In this document: positions 44,726 through 55,535 of the stretch, piece by piece
How positions within the stretch are numbered: the stretch's first letter is position 1
How the letters are laid out: the number at the start of each line of letters is the position of its first letter
Origin: Arenicola marina
Lineage: Eukaryota > Annelida > Polychaeta > Arenicolidae
NCBI GenBank assembly: GCA_964019135.1
Contig: OZ025248.1
Location: 52,383,670-52,447,669, forward strand
Direction of reading: 5' to 3'
DNA: 64,000 nucleotides
Position numbers and translations under genes: made by a program
Notes under the pieces: generated by a model
Told to the model about the DNA's origin: nothing
Seen by the model: only the letters and a program-made list of their open reading frames with translations
Databases searched by the model: none

Positions 44726-46525
44726 AACGGGTCACGTTCAATAGCCCAGGGACCAGTGGAGGCAGCCATTGGCTGGAGGGTGACCCCGGGTCACGTCCAA
44801 TAGCCCAGGGACCAGTGGAGGCAGCCATTGGCTGGAGGGTGACCCCGGGTCACGTCCAATAGCCCAGGGATCAGTGGAGGCAGCCATTGGCTGGAGGGTG
44901 ACCCCGGGTCACGTCCAATAGCCCAGGGACCAGTGGAGGCAGCCATTGGCTGGAGGGTGACCCCGGGTCACGTCCAATAGCCCAGGGACCAGTGGAGGCA
45001 GCCATTAGCTGGAGGGTAACCCCGGGTCACGTCCAATAGCACAGGGGCCAGTGGAGGCAGCCATTGGCTGGAGGGTGACCCCGGGTCACGTCCAATAGCC
45101 CAGGGACCAGTGGAGGCAGCCATTGGCTGGAGGGTGACCCCGGGTCACGTCCAATAGCCCAGGGACCAGTGGAGGCAGCCATTGGCTGGAGGGTGACCCC
45201 GGGTCACGTTCAATAGCCCAGGGACCAGTGGAGGCAGCCATTGGCTGGAGGGTGACCCCGGGGCACGTCCAATAGCCCAGGGGCCAGTGGAGGCAGCCAT
45301 TGGCTGGAGGGTGACCCCGGGGCACGTCCAATAGCCCAGGGGCCAGTGGAGGCAGCCATGGCTGGAGGGTGACCCCGGGTCACGTCCAACACCCTACGGA
45401 CCAATGGAGGCAGCCATTGGCTGGAGGGTGACCCCGGGTCACGTCCAACACCCCACGGACCAATGGAGGCAGCCATGGCTGGAGGGTGACCCCGGGTCAC
45501 GTCGAATAGCCCAGGGACCAGTGGAGGCAGCCATTGGCTGGAGGGTGACCCCGGGTCACGTCCAATAGCCCAGGGACCAGTGGAGGCAGCCATTGGCTGG
45601 AGGGTGACCCCGGGTCACGTCCAATAGCCCAGGGATCAGTGGAGGCAGCCATTGGCTGGAGGGTGACCCCGGGTCACGTCCAATAGCCCAGGGACCAGTG
45701 GAGGCAGCCATTGGCTGAAGGGTGACCCCGGGTCACGTCCAATAGCCCAGGGACCAGTGGAGGCAGCCATTAGCTGGAGGGTAACCCCGGGTCACGTCCA
45801 ATAGCACAGGGGCCAGTGGAGGCAGCCATTGGCTGGAGGGTGACCCCGGGTCACGTCCAATAGCCCAGGGACCAGTGGAGGCAGCCATTGGCTGGAGGGT
45901 GACCCCGGGTCACGTCCAATAGCCCAGGGACCAGTGGAGGCAGCCATTGGCTGGAGGGTGACCCCGGGTCACGTCCAATAGCCCAGGGACCAGTGGAGGC
46001 AGCCATTGGCTGGAGGGTGACCCCGGGGCACGTCCAATAGCCCAGGGGCCAGTGGAGGCAGCCATTGGCTGGAGGGTGACCCCGGGGCACGTCCAATAGC
46101 CCAGGGGCCAGTGGAGGCAGCCATGGCTGGAGGGTGACCCCGGGTCACGTCCAACACCCTACGGACCAATGGAGGCAGCCATTGGCTGGAGGGTGACCCC
46201 GGGTCACGTCCAACACCCCACGGACCAATGGAGGCAGCCATGGCTGGAGGGTGACCTCGGGTCACGTCGAATAGCCCAGGGACCAGTGGAGGCAGCCATT
46301 GGCTGAAGGGTGACCCCGGGTCACGTCCAACACCCCACGGACCAGTGGATGCAGCCATTGGCTGGAGGGTGACCCCGGGTCACGTCCAACACCCCACGGA
46401 CCACTGGAGGCAGCCATTGGCTGGAGCGTGACCCCGGGTCACGTCCAACACCCCACGGACCAATAGAGGCAGCCATTGGCTGGAGGGTGACCCCGGGTCA
46501 CGTCCAACACCCCACGGACCAATAG
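44726..46525. repeat. 59-bp tandem array, about 30 copies, with 765-bp higher-order duplication
   Basis: Core GGAGGCAGCCATTGGCTGGA then GGGTGACCCCGGGTCACGTC. A 13-unit block is present twice: the rare unit GCCATTAGCTGGAGGGTAAC occurs at 45001 and 45766. Each unit holds a near-perfect palindrome GTGACCCCGGGTCAC and CCAAT motifs in both orientations (ATTGG and CCAAT). Confidence 0.96.
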
Positions 46526-48269
46526 CAACTGTCGCTTTAATGACTAGCGATCCCTTTTGGTGACCCCATCCTGTCAAGGAGCTGGCTGTTGGGAGGCTTC
46601 CCCTCGTCATCACGCCAGGCGGGGCCTCCTTAATGGTGACTGATGGCCCCGCACTATTGGCGGTGTGCACAGGGCCGACACCAGGGCTGTGCACTATCGG
46701 CAGTGTCCTAGTGAGTGTCAGGGTGGGTGGGAGGGGCGGTCATGTGGCCCACTGAATAAAGTTACACCCTCATCTGGATGACATGCCTTATTAGCCATGG
46801 CCCCCCGTGTACTCAGGTATCTGGACATATAACCCCCGAGGCGCCCTCCATCAATTTGCATTTGCAAATTTCAGGGGGAGATTCAGAATTACATTTAGAA
46901 GCGGGAGATTGATGGCACAGACAGGGAAACGGTGGAAACGTTGTGCCTTCATGTTGTAAGTTAAGGTTGTGAACGCACTAGACTATTGCGAACTAATTAT
47001 ACCAACAATTTTGATGAAGCATTATCTCGAAAAGACATTTATAGCGAGTCAAAGTGACTTGGGTGACAAAGGCTAATACATTTTATTCCTTTGTAATGTA
47101 TCTTCATATATTCTTATCCACAGTTAAAATTTTATAATATCAATATGACAAATCGAGTCCACGTTCAACAAGGCGAAACCTTGTATCCAAATACACAAAT
47201 ACTATACTCGAGACTGGAGGGTTAATGTTTTAAAAGCACAGATTCGTCAGTTTCTAAACCACTGACGTTTGTATGTAAGAGAGATGCCGATTTTATGAAG
47301 ATATTAGGCACGAGGAAATGTCAAGGCAATCAAGAGTAGCCATGATTAGGCACGATAAATAGTAGCGTGGACACCAGCATATGAGGAACATCTAACAGCG
47401 GTAGTCTGTTGATCACGGTCTACACAACGTGACAAGCCATCAATCATCCTCGTCCAACGTCTTAGATTTTGCCCTCATTTTGACTCCGACGATACCTACT
47501 GTTGGTCGGCATGGAGGCAACGTTGGCCACTGATAGGTTATTAAAGTCCAGCTCTCGGGTCTAAAGAGACTTTCAAGATATTAATCCCAATATATTACGC
47601 CATCAACATTGAATACCCGTTAATTTTATTATAGAGCGCTATTAGAAATATTGGCCATTATCCCATATGAAGCCTTTAAACATTGGTCGGAGGCGATCAT
47701 TCGACGTTTCGTGACGTAAATGTAGGTTCCTGTTTGAAGGGCTGGTGCGCTGAACGCAGGAGTCATCGATGGTCAGTCATAGTATCAAGACATCGCAGGT
47801 TAAAACGCGATTATATATATATTATTGTGAATTTGACACATCGAATATCCACTGGTTACCTCCTTTGTCATAAATACAAATTCATGTGAATATTTGCATA
47901 AAACCTTCACCTGCCTATATTTAGCAATTAACGCGGAAGCTATTACTACGTCACTTGGCGCGAAAATACGAGTGAGAATTGATTCCGGACAGATTTCGTA
48001 ATTAAAAGGTGCCATACTTGTTAATCTATGAACCACATAATTTGCATAACCACCCGGATTGCTTCAATGTTTACTGTATAATGGAATAATGGTATTAAAT
48101 TTCAAAAGCAGGCGCATTCAATCTGTCGATCTAAAGACTGGTCAGTTCCGTCGGTTGAACGGCGAACGTCTGATGTTTTTGCATGTACTGAAGGCTGCAA
48201 CCCCGATTTAGGCCGAACAAGTATGTTTTCCCTGTGGCGGTAACTTTTGAAGAAAAAGCATCAATTGCA
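46526..48269. other. Unique AT-rich DNA
   Basis: About 1.7 kb with no exon, RNA gene or repeat that I can support. Possible weak donors on the minus strand (near 47855 and 47912) have no protein-like sequence before them. Confidence 0.5.
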
Positions 48270-49626
48270 GTCAGTTATGTTAAGACTAGTCGGTATATTA
48301 CTTCAGGCGCCCTCGCCCGTTATGTTAAGACTAATCGGTATATTACTTCAGGCGCCCTCGCCCGTTATGTTAAGACTAGTCGGTATATTACTTCAGGCGC
48401 CCTCGCCCGTTATGTTAAGACTAATCGGTATATTACTTCAGGCGCCCTCGCCCGTTATGTTAAGACTAATCGGTATATTACTTCAGGCGCCCTCGCCCGT
48501 CATGTTAAGACTAGTCGGTATATTACTTCAGGCGCCCTCGCCCGTTATGTTAAGACTAATCGGTATATTACTTCAGGCGCCCTCGCCCGTCATGTTAAGA
48601 CTAATCGGTATATTACTTCAGGCGCCCTCGCCCGTTATGTTAAGACTAGTCGGTATATTACTTCAGGCGCCCTCGCCCGTTATGTTAAGACTAATCGGTA
48701 TATTACTTCAGGCGCCCTCGCCCGTCATGTTAAGACTAATCGGTATATTACTTCAGGCGCCCTCGCCCGTTATGTTAAGACTAATCGGTATATTACTTCA
48801 GGCGCCCTCGCCCGTTATGTTAAGACTAATCGGTATATTACTTCAGGCGCCCTCGCCCGTTATGTTAAGACTAATCGGTATATTACTTCAGGCGCCCTCG
48901 CCCGTTATGTTAAGACTAATCGGTATATTACTTCAGGCGCCCTCGCCCGTTATGTTAAGACTAATCGGTAAATTACTTCAGGCGCCCTCGCCCGTTATGT
49001 TAAGACTAATCGGTATATTACTTCAGGCGCCCTCGCCCGTTATGTTAAGACTAATCGGTATATTACTTCAGGCGCCCTCGCCCGTTATGTTAAGACTAAT
49101 CGGTATATTACTTCAGGCGCCCTCGCCCGTTATGTTAAGACTAGTCGGTATATTACTTCAGGCGCCCTCGCCCGTTATGTTAAGACTAATCGGTATATTA
49201 CTTCAGGCGCCCTCGCCCGTTATGTTAAGACTAGTCGGTATATTACTTCAGGCGCCCTCGCCCGTTATGTTAAGACTAATCGGTATATTACTTCAGGCGC
49301 CCTCGCCCGTTATGTTAAGACTAATCGGTATATTACTTCAGGCGCCCTCGCCCGTTATGTTAAGACTAGTCGGTATATTACTTCAGGCGCCCTCGCCCGT
49401 TATGTTAAGACTAATCGGTATATTACTTCAGGCGCCCTCGCCCGTTATGTTAAGACTAATCGGTATATTACTTCAGGCGCCCTCGCCCGTTATGTTAAGA
49501 CTAGTCGGTATATTACTTCAGGCGCCCTCGCCCGTTATGTTAAGACTAATCGGTATATTACTTCAGGCGCCCTCGCCCGTTATGTTAAGACTAGTCGGTA
49601 TATTACTTCAGGCGCCCTCGCCCGTT
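48270..49626. repeat. 45-bp tandem array, about 30 highly uniform copies
   Basis: Core TATGTTAAGACTAATCGGTA then TATTACTTCAGGCGCCCTCG. Variation is almost confined to two sites (ACTAATCGG/ACTAGTCGG and CGTTATG/CGTCATG). The period is a multiple of three, so two plus frames are open. One runs 466 codons as an LRLIGILLQAPSPVM repeat, another as YVKTNRYITSGALAR. Such low divergence points to recent expansion or homogenisation. Confidence 0.97.
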
Positions 49627-51589
49627 CGATTGTTCACATTTTGTTGAAATAGTAACTTTAAGATATATTAAAATGGAATGGCGCACAATCATACGAGTTT
49701 CCTTCCGTCAGGCGATATTGCCTGCTGTGTAAGACATTCCGTGCTTCATACAATCCCGTGGTGATGCTCTGTACATTTAGGGCCTGCCCCCATCGTTCTC
49801 ACCACTATACTTCGCACAAACAACGGATTACAGTCGTAGCAAAATGTCAAATAATACACCCCAGATTCATTGGATGAACGCAACACCACAGCTTTTGCTG
49901 AGGTCCCAAATATTCGAACATGCGAATGCCACCACAAAAGTTGCCGCATGCGGGTATTCGGGGCAGAATTATTTTAAGGGAAACGCCCGCACCGTGGCGG
50001 AGTGTGCCACCACCATACCATGGCCAACAGTGACATCGCCCTTCCGCTTCGACCCCCCCCCCCCCACCACACGTCCGGAGCGAGGGGTAACACACGGCAG
50101 GGTAACCAGACGGAACTATTTATAGAATACCAGCCAAAGCGGCGCTTGGGTTGGAGAGTTGGGAATAACCAAAGTGTCCTTCAGGGCCAATGATGGGTCT
50201 TCTCGGTGAATATGGAGGGCTTGGTTAGTTGGGGCGCGCCCGGTGGCTGGGACGGGGTGACAGGTTACACATTAGATCCACATACACACACATACTGTGT
50301 GCAATCTCGGCGTAGGTCCGGCCACATGGTGGTGCTGGCTGGCTGCTCGTTACCAACCCTGGCACGGTGCTGGCATGGTGCTGGCTATTCCACAAATAAA
50401 ACCCCAATTTGCATGAGATTTGGCCGGCTGGTAGGTAAGGCCATAACACTATCTGCCTCAATAAAGCCTTCGCTATTCATCCTGACGCCCCCAGCCACCA
50501 ACAGAGGCAAGTGTAAGCTGCTTCACCGCCAGCCAGCGGGCAATGGCACTCCCTTCGTCCACAGGCAAGGACGGACCTATATAGGCAGGGTCCACTTACC
50601 AAGACATCCGCAAAGGCCGAACAGTGGTGTGGGGGTTGGGAAGGCGGGGCTGGGCCATGTGTGTGTGTGTGTAGGGGGAGGGGGGGTTGGGGGTGAGGGC
50701 TGGCTGGGCTGAGAGGATGGGCACGAAGTAGGTCACAACATTTCTGTCAGAATGGTCAAACATTGACCACCTCCTCAAGTAACTGTAATCCCGTTCCGCC
50801 TAAATTTATAGTTTTCAATTAAGTTATAGTTTTTAATGCAGGTGTCCCCCAAACGATGACGGAGATCTCCAAGAGACGGCGTCCATGCTCTGGCCCAAAC
50901 GATGGTCTGCTCGCACGTCACTTCCGGTCCAAGAGTGGTCGTCGGTCCCAGACCGCTCGCTGTCAAAATCACTCCAACCTCAAGGCCCTACGTTTGTGGG
51001 TGCAGCCTGAGCAAATACGGGCTACACATCACAGTAAAGTAAAGCAATTAGGGTGAGAGGTTTTAGCTGCATCAATATAGACGCTGGCGCCGGTTGAATT
51101 TTCAGTTGAGGGATAGGTTACTGTCAGTAGCCACACGAAGGAGATTTTTTCACGAGGCAATCTTGCCGTTGCGACACAGCACTGGTTGTGTGTCACGTGA
51201 CATCTTCAGTTTATGCAATTTCCTATCCTCTCTTGGTTGCTCATGGTATTGTAGTCGGTATTATGCTCGTTAAGGGATTTGCTTGATATATTCATGTATA
51301 GGCCTAACGTTAATAGATAAATATATACGGTATAGTGTGATGTCCATTCATGAAATCAGCCATCTCATGCCATAAATCTTATACTGCGCAATAATGGATC
51401 AGCGGTAAAAACTCTCCTCCGTCTCAAAACACACGGAAAACATGTAATGCAGGATTTTAACGTGCCATAATCATATGTTTGTCGTTAAGGCTACAAAATT
51501 GCCTCCCCCCACCCCCTCCCCCCCCCCTTTCTCACTACAGAATGTCAATTGTATTATTGGTATCATTTAATTTCGATTCACCCCTGAGG
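49627..51589. other. Unique DNA
   Basis: About 2 kb of mixed composition with a short GT dinucleotide run at about 50658-50672. Small open frames exist on both strands without recognisable products. A good donor-like TTG|GTAAGTGG lies on the minus strand at about 50597, but the sequence before it does not resemble TULP4. Confidence 0.5.
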
Positions 51590-51640
51590 AGGCGGTGAGC
51601 AGGCGGTGAGCAGGCGGTGAGCAGGCGGTGAGCAGGCGCC
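51588..51640. repeat. 13-bp repeat GAGCAGGCGGT
   Basis: Four tandem copies of GCAGGCGGTGA. Confidence 0.9.
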
Positions 51641-52200
51641 AACGTGACCAACGTGCCTTATCAAGCCACAGCCGCGGCGTCGGCCAACCTGAGGCAGGAA
51701 GGGGAGAGACGATTGCCCCCTAGTGTCCCTTTATCTACAGCCGCCCTGGTGCCATTCGGCCATCGGGGGCGCCGGGGGGGGGGGGGTTGAGGGTGAGAGA
51801 GAGGGAGAGGGTGATGGGGGGTGGGTGAGGGTGAGGGTACGGGATAGGGTGATGTAGAGGGTGAGGGTGAGGGGTCCAAGTCACAGCCCTGGCAAAGACA
51901 ACGGTTTAGTGCAACTTTTATAACACCAGACAACACTAAATATCCGTTCTCATCAATCGTTTTCAATTATCGCTGAACCCGGTTGCATCATTGACGGTGA
52001 TCCCTGGCCGAGCTCCTGCGTGACGTCACCGCGTTTACCGGTTACCCGCCCCCCCCCCACCCACCGCCCTCCTCCTGGCCCCCATATCACCCCACAACTC
52101 CCAGGACAATATCCTTCACCGCTTTCTTGTCTCGTTCACACTTGGGGAAATTCATTTCCGCTCCTATTTACCTCAATTACACAAGGAATGCTACGCACCG
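51641..52200. other. Mostly unique DNA with G-rich patch and a CRE palindrome
   Basis: A GGGTGAGGGTGAGG-like patch runs 51775-51875. A perfect consensus CRE (TGACGTCA) lies at 52021-52028 within GTGACGTCAC. No exon seen. Confidence 0.5.
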
Positions 52201-52204
52201 ACTG

Positions 52205-53885
52205 GAATGGCAAGGGGAGGGTCGGTAAGGGGGAGGGGGAGGGGGAAGGGTCGGTAAAGGGGAGGGGGAAGGGTCGGTAAGGGGGAGGGGGAGGGGGAAG
52301 GGTCGGTAAAGGGGAGGGGGAAGGGTCGGTAAGGGGGAGGGGGAAGGGTCGGTAAGGGGGAGGGGGAGGGGGAAGGGTCGGTAAAGGGGAGGGGGAAGGG
52401 TCGGTAAGGGGGAGGGGGAAGGGTCGGTAAGGGGGAGGGGGAGGGGGAAGGGTCGGTAAAGGGGAGGGGGAAGGGTCGGTAAGGGGGAGGGGGAAGGGTC
52501 GGTAAGGGGGAGGGGGAAGGGTCGGTAAGGGGGAGGGGGAGGGGAAGGGTCGGTAAAGGGGAGGGGGAAGGGTCGGTAAGGGGGAGGGGGAAGGGTCGGT
52601 AAGGGGGAGGGGGAGGGGGAAGGGTCGGTAAAGGGGAGGGGGAAGGGTCGGTAAGGGGGAGGGGGAGGGGGAAGGGTCGGTAAAGGGGAGGGGGAAGGGT
52701 CGGTAAGGGGGAGGGGGAAGGGTCGGTAAGGGGGAGGGGGAGGGGGAAGGGTCGGTAAAGGGGAGGGGGAAGGGTCGGTAAGGGGGAGGGGGAGGGGGAA
52801 GGGTCGGTAAAGGGGAGGGGGAAGGGTCGGTAAGGGGGAGGGGGAGGGGGAAGGGTCGGTAAAGGGGAGGGGGAAGGGTCGGTAAGGGGGAGGGGGAAGG
52901 GTCGGTAAGGGGGAGGGGGAGGGGGAAGGGTCGGTAAAGGGGAGGGGGAAGGGTCGGTAAGGGGGAGGGGGAAGGGTCGGTAAGGGGGAGGGGGAAGGGT
53001 CGGTAAGGGGGAGGGGGAAGGGTCGGTAAGGGGGAGGGGGAAGGGTCGGTAAGGGGGAGGGGGAGGGGGAAGGGTCGGTAAAGGGGAGGGGGAAGGGTCG
53101 GTAAGGGGGAGGGGGAAGGGTCGGTAAGGGGGAGGGGGAAGGGTCGGTAAGGGGGAGGGGGAAGGGTCGGTAAGGGGGAGGGTCGGTAAGGGGGAGGGGG
53201 AAGGGTCGGTAAGGGGGAGGGGGAAGGGTCGGTAAGGGGGAGGGGGAAGGGTCGGTAAGGGGGAGGGGGGAAGGGTCGGTAAGGGGGAGGGGGAAGGGTC
53301 GGTAAGGGGGAATGGGAAGGGTCGGTAAGGGGGAGGGGGAAGGGTCGGTAAGGAAGAGGGGGCAGGGTCGGTAAGGGGGAGGGGGAAGAGTCGGTAAGGG
53401 GGAGGGGGAAGGGTCGGTAAGGGGGAGGGGGAAGAGTCGGTAAGGGGGAGGGGGGAAGGGTCGGTAAGGGGGAGGGGGAAGGTTCGGTAAGGGGGAGGGG
53501 GGAGGGTCGGTAAGGGGGAGGGGGAAGGGTCGGTAAGGGGGAGGGGGGAAGGGTCGGTAAGGGGGAGGGGGAAGGGTCGGTAAGGGGGAGGGGGAAGGGT
53601 CGGTAAGGGGGAGGGGGGAAGGGTCGGTAAGGGGGAGGGGGAAGGGTCGGTAAGGGGGAGGGGGAAGGGTCGGTAAGGGGGAGGGGGGAAGGGTCGGTAA
53701 GGGGGAGGGGGGAAGGGTCGGTAAGGGGGAGGGGGAAGGGTCGGTAAGGTGGAGGAGGGAAGGATCGGTAAGGGGGAGGGGGAAGAGTCGGTAAAGTGGA
53801 GGGGGAAGGGTCGGTAAGGGGGAGGGGGAAGGGTCGGTAAGGGGGAGGGGGAAGGGTCGGTAAGGGGAGGGGGCAGGGTCGGTGA
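52205..53885. repeat. 23-bp purine-rich array with 29- and 22-bp forms, about 70 copies
   Basis: Unit core GGGTCGGTAAGGGGGAGGGG, then GAA. In the left half units with a doubled GAGGGG segment alternate with GGTAAAGGGG units, giving a higher-order pattern. The right half (after about 53100) is simpler. The plus strand is almost all purine. Confidence 0.97.
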
Positions 53886-54520
53886 GGAGTGGGAGGGGGA
53901 ACCAGACGGGTGAGGAGGGGGCGGGGGGGGGGGGGGTGAAGAGGATCGGAATTATCGAAATTATTTTCGTTTTATATTAAGGCAACCCCAATCGCTTACA
54001 CTACTACTCGGCGGAGTACCCTGACTTAAATGGCAATGTCCTGATTGAGCCCTTCATCCAACGGGTTCAGTTATGGCGGGCAAGCTGCCCGCATTTCTTA
54101 CTGTCTGTCTGTATCAATCCTCAAGGGAGTTTTATTTCGTCCGTTGTGGGTTCAGGGGCGCCTTCTCCCATTCCTTTAACATCAAATTCACATTACTCAG
54201 CAAGGACCATTCAAACCCAAAACGTCACAGTCCCATAAGATGCGAGAAATAGTTTGATTCGTTTGTACCGCAGACAATGTAACTGACAAGTCTAAACCTT
54301 AAACCTTCCTTTGCATATATTTATGTTGGATTTTAAATTGTATTTACAAAGCATGGATCTTTCGAGCACATACTACGAGGCCGGGACAATACGTGCATTG
54401 CGGCCCGATCCTTCAGGCTTGCAACCTGCAACGCCGTGTCAAAATGGCCGACTTCGTCTCCACGTGACCCCAAACCACGTGATGGTTATGGCTCGTTGGG
54501 AATGGAATGGAATGTTGGTG
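53886..54520. other. Unique DNA
   Basis: A G run at about 53917-53936, then AT-rich unique sequence. No supported feature. Confidence 0.5.
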
Positions 54521-54688
54521 TTTTAGGCCACTTTTGTGCACATACAGGCTAAATTGGGCCAAGGAACCTCCCGAGACGATGAAGGATGAAGGAATGAAAC
54601 ATGCCCCAGATTAGGTGCCCGAGCCCGGATTCGAACCCAGGACCTATTGATCTGCGGTCTAGTGCGCTAACCACTACACCAGGGAGGC
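54521..54688 (-). mobile_element. SINE family 1, most complete copy
   Basis: The minus-strand head is GCCTCCCTGGTGTAGTGGTT, then AGCGCACTAGACCGCAGATC (A-box TAGTGGTTAGCGC). The B-box is GGGTTCGAATCCGGG. The body has GCACCTAATCTGGGGCATGT and GGGAGGTTCCTTGGCCC. The tail GTGCACAAAAGTGGCCTAAAA is shared with the copies at 14247-14376 and 7472-7540. The head is tRNA-like but its anticodon arm pairs poorly. Confidence 0.9.
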
Positions 54689-55008
54689 CCCCTGGCTCGT
54701 TGGGTAATCGGGTAATACATCTATATTTTGGGATTATACGTAATACATTACGTGGTCGTTAGGTATTTCAACCATGAATGCCATGTGTTAGTGTCCGTCT
54801 TAATTACATCGGTTGTCTTGAATACAACCCATTAGGGGGAGTGCACGGCGCTCTCATGAGCCACGTGGCAATCACTTGTCATAGTACAGGAGACCATGGC
54901 TGAGTGGACAGTAATGCAAGGAGATAAGCCAAGCAGGCTTTGCAGTGGGCGCCCTGGGACCGACAAGCGTGCTATTGCTGTAGACGGTTCGAGACAATGG
55001 GATGGGAG
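54689..55008. other. Unique DNA
   Basis: About 320 nt, no feature recognised. Confidence 0.5.
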
Positions 55009-55125
55009 TCCCGGGTGGACAGGGTGGGGGTGGACAGGGCGGGGTGACAGGGTGGGGGTGGACAGGGTGGGGTGACAGGGTGGGGATAGACAGGGTGGGG
55101 TGACAGGGTGGGAGGACCCAGGGTA
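55009..55125. repeat. GGGTGGACAGGGTGGGGTGACA repeat (short array)
   Basis: Six to seven imperfect units of ACAGGGTGGGG with GGTGG or GGTG joints. Confidence 0.85.
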
Positions 55126-55535
55126 ACAGGGTGGGCTGGCGACTGCGGGCCATCCCGCGGGTAAAGCGAGGCGGGACAAAGCGACGCACTGTTACCGGGC
55201 TACATACACCAGCAGCGGTAATGGCCCGGCAAGCCCCTCTTCCCCGCCGCCACAGTGGCCGTCGGGATCGGGGAGACCAACCACTTTTCTGAGCCAGTGA
55301 GCCGGTACCCCATCTGCGGTAAAGGGGAGGGGGGGGGGGTGCAGACGGGTAGGGGAGAGGAGCGGGGGTGAGGGGGAGAGTTGGTCCGCCCTGTCAGTGT
55401 GTGGGTAGCGGCATGGAGGAACGGTCGACGAACCCTTGCATACATCGTCCTGGGAGGGGGGGGGGGGGTGTCTAAGAGTCCCCGGTCATCTGGCTTTATA
55501 CCCCCGCGCGGTCTGCTACAGCCTACCGTCCTAAC
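55126..55535. other. Unique DNA with G runs
   Basis: G-rich runs at about 55326-55340 and 55455-55468. Otherwise no feature. Confidence 0.5.

Noticed and set aside
50596..50778. Possible upstream exon ending at a strong donor TTG|GTAAGTGG (minus strand)
   Set aside because: The sequence before the donor does not resemble the TULP4 N-terminus and is of low complexity (Pro/Thr/His), so there is no support beyond the donor itself.
54615..54688. Functional tRNA gene
   Set aside because: A and B boxes are good but the anticodon arm pairs poorly, and the sequence continues into a SINE body shared with two other copies.
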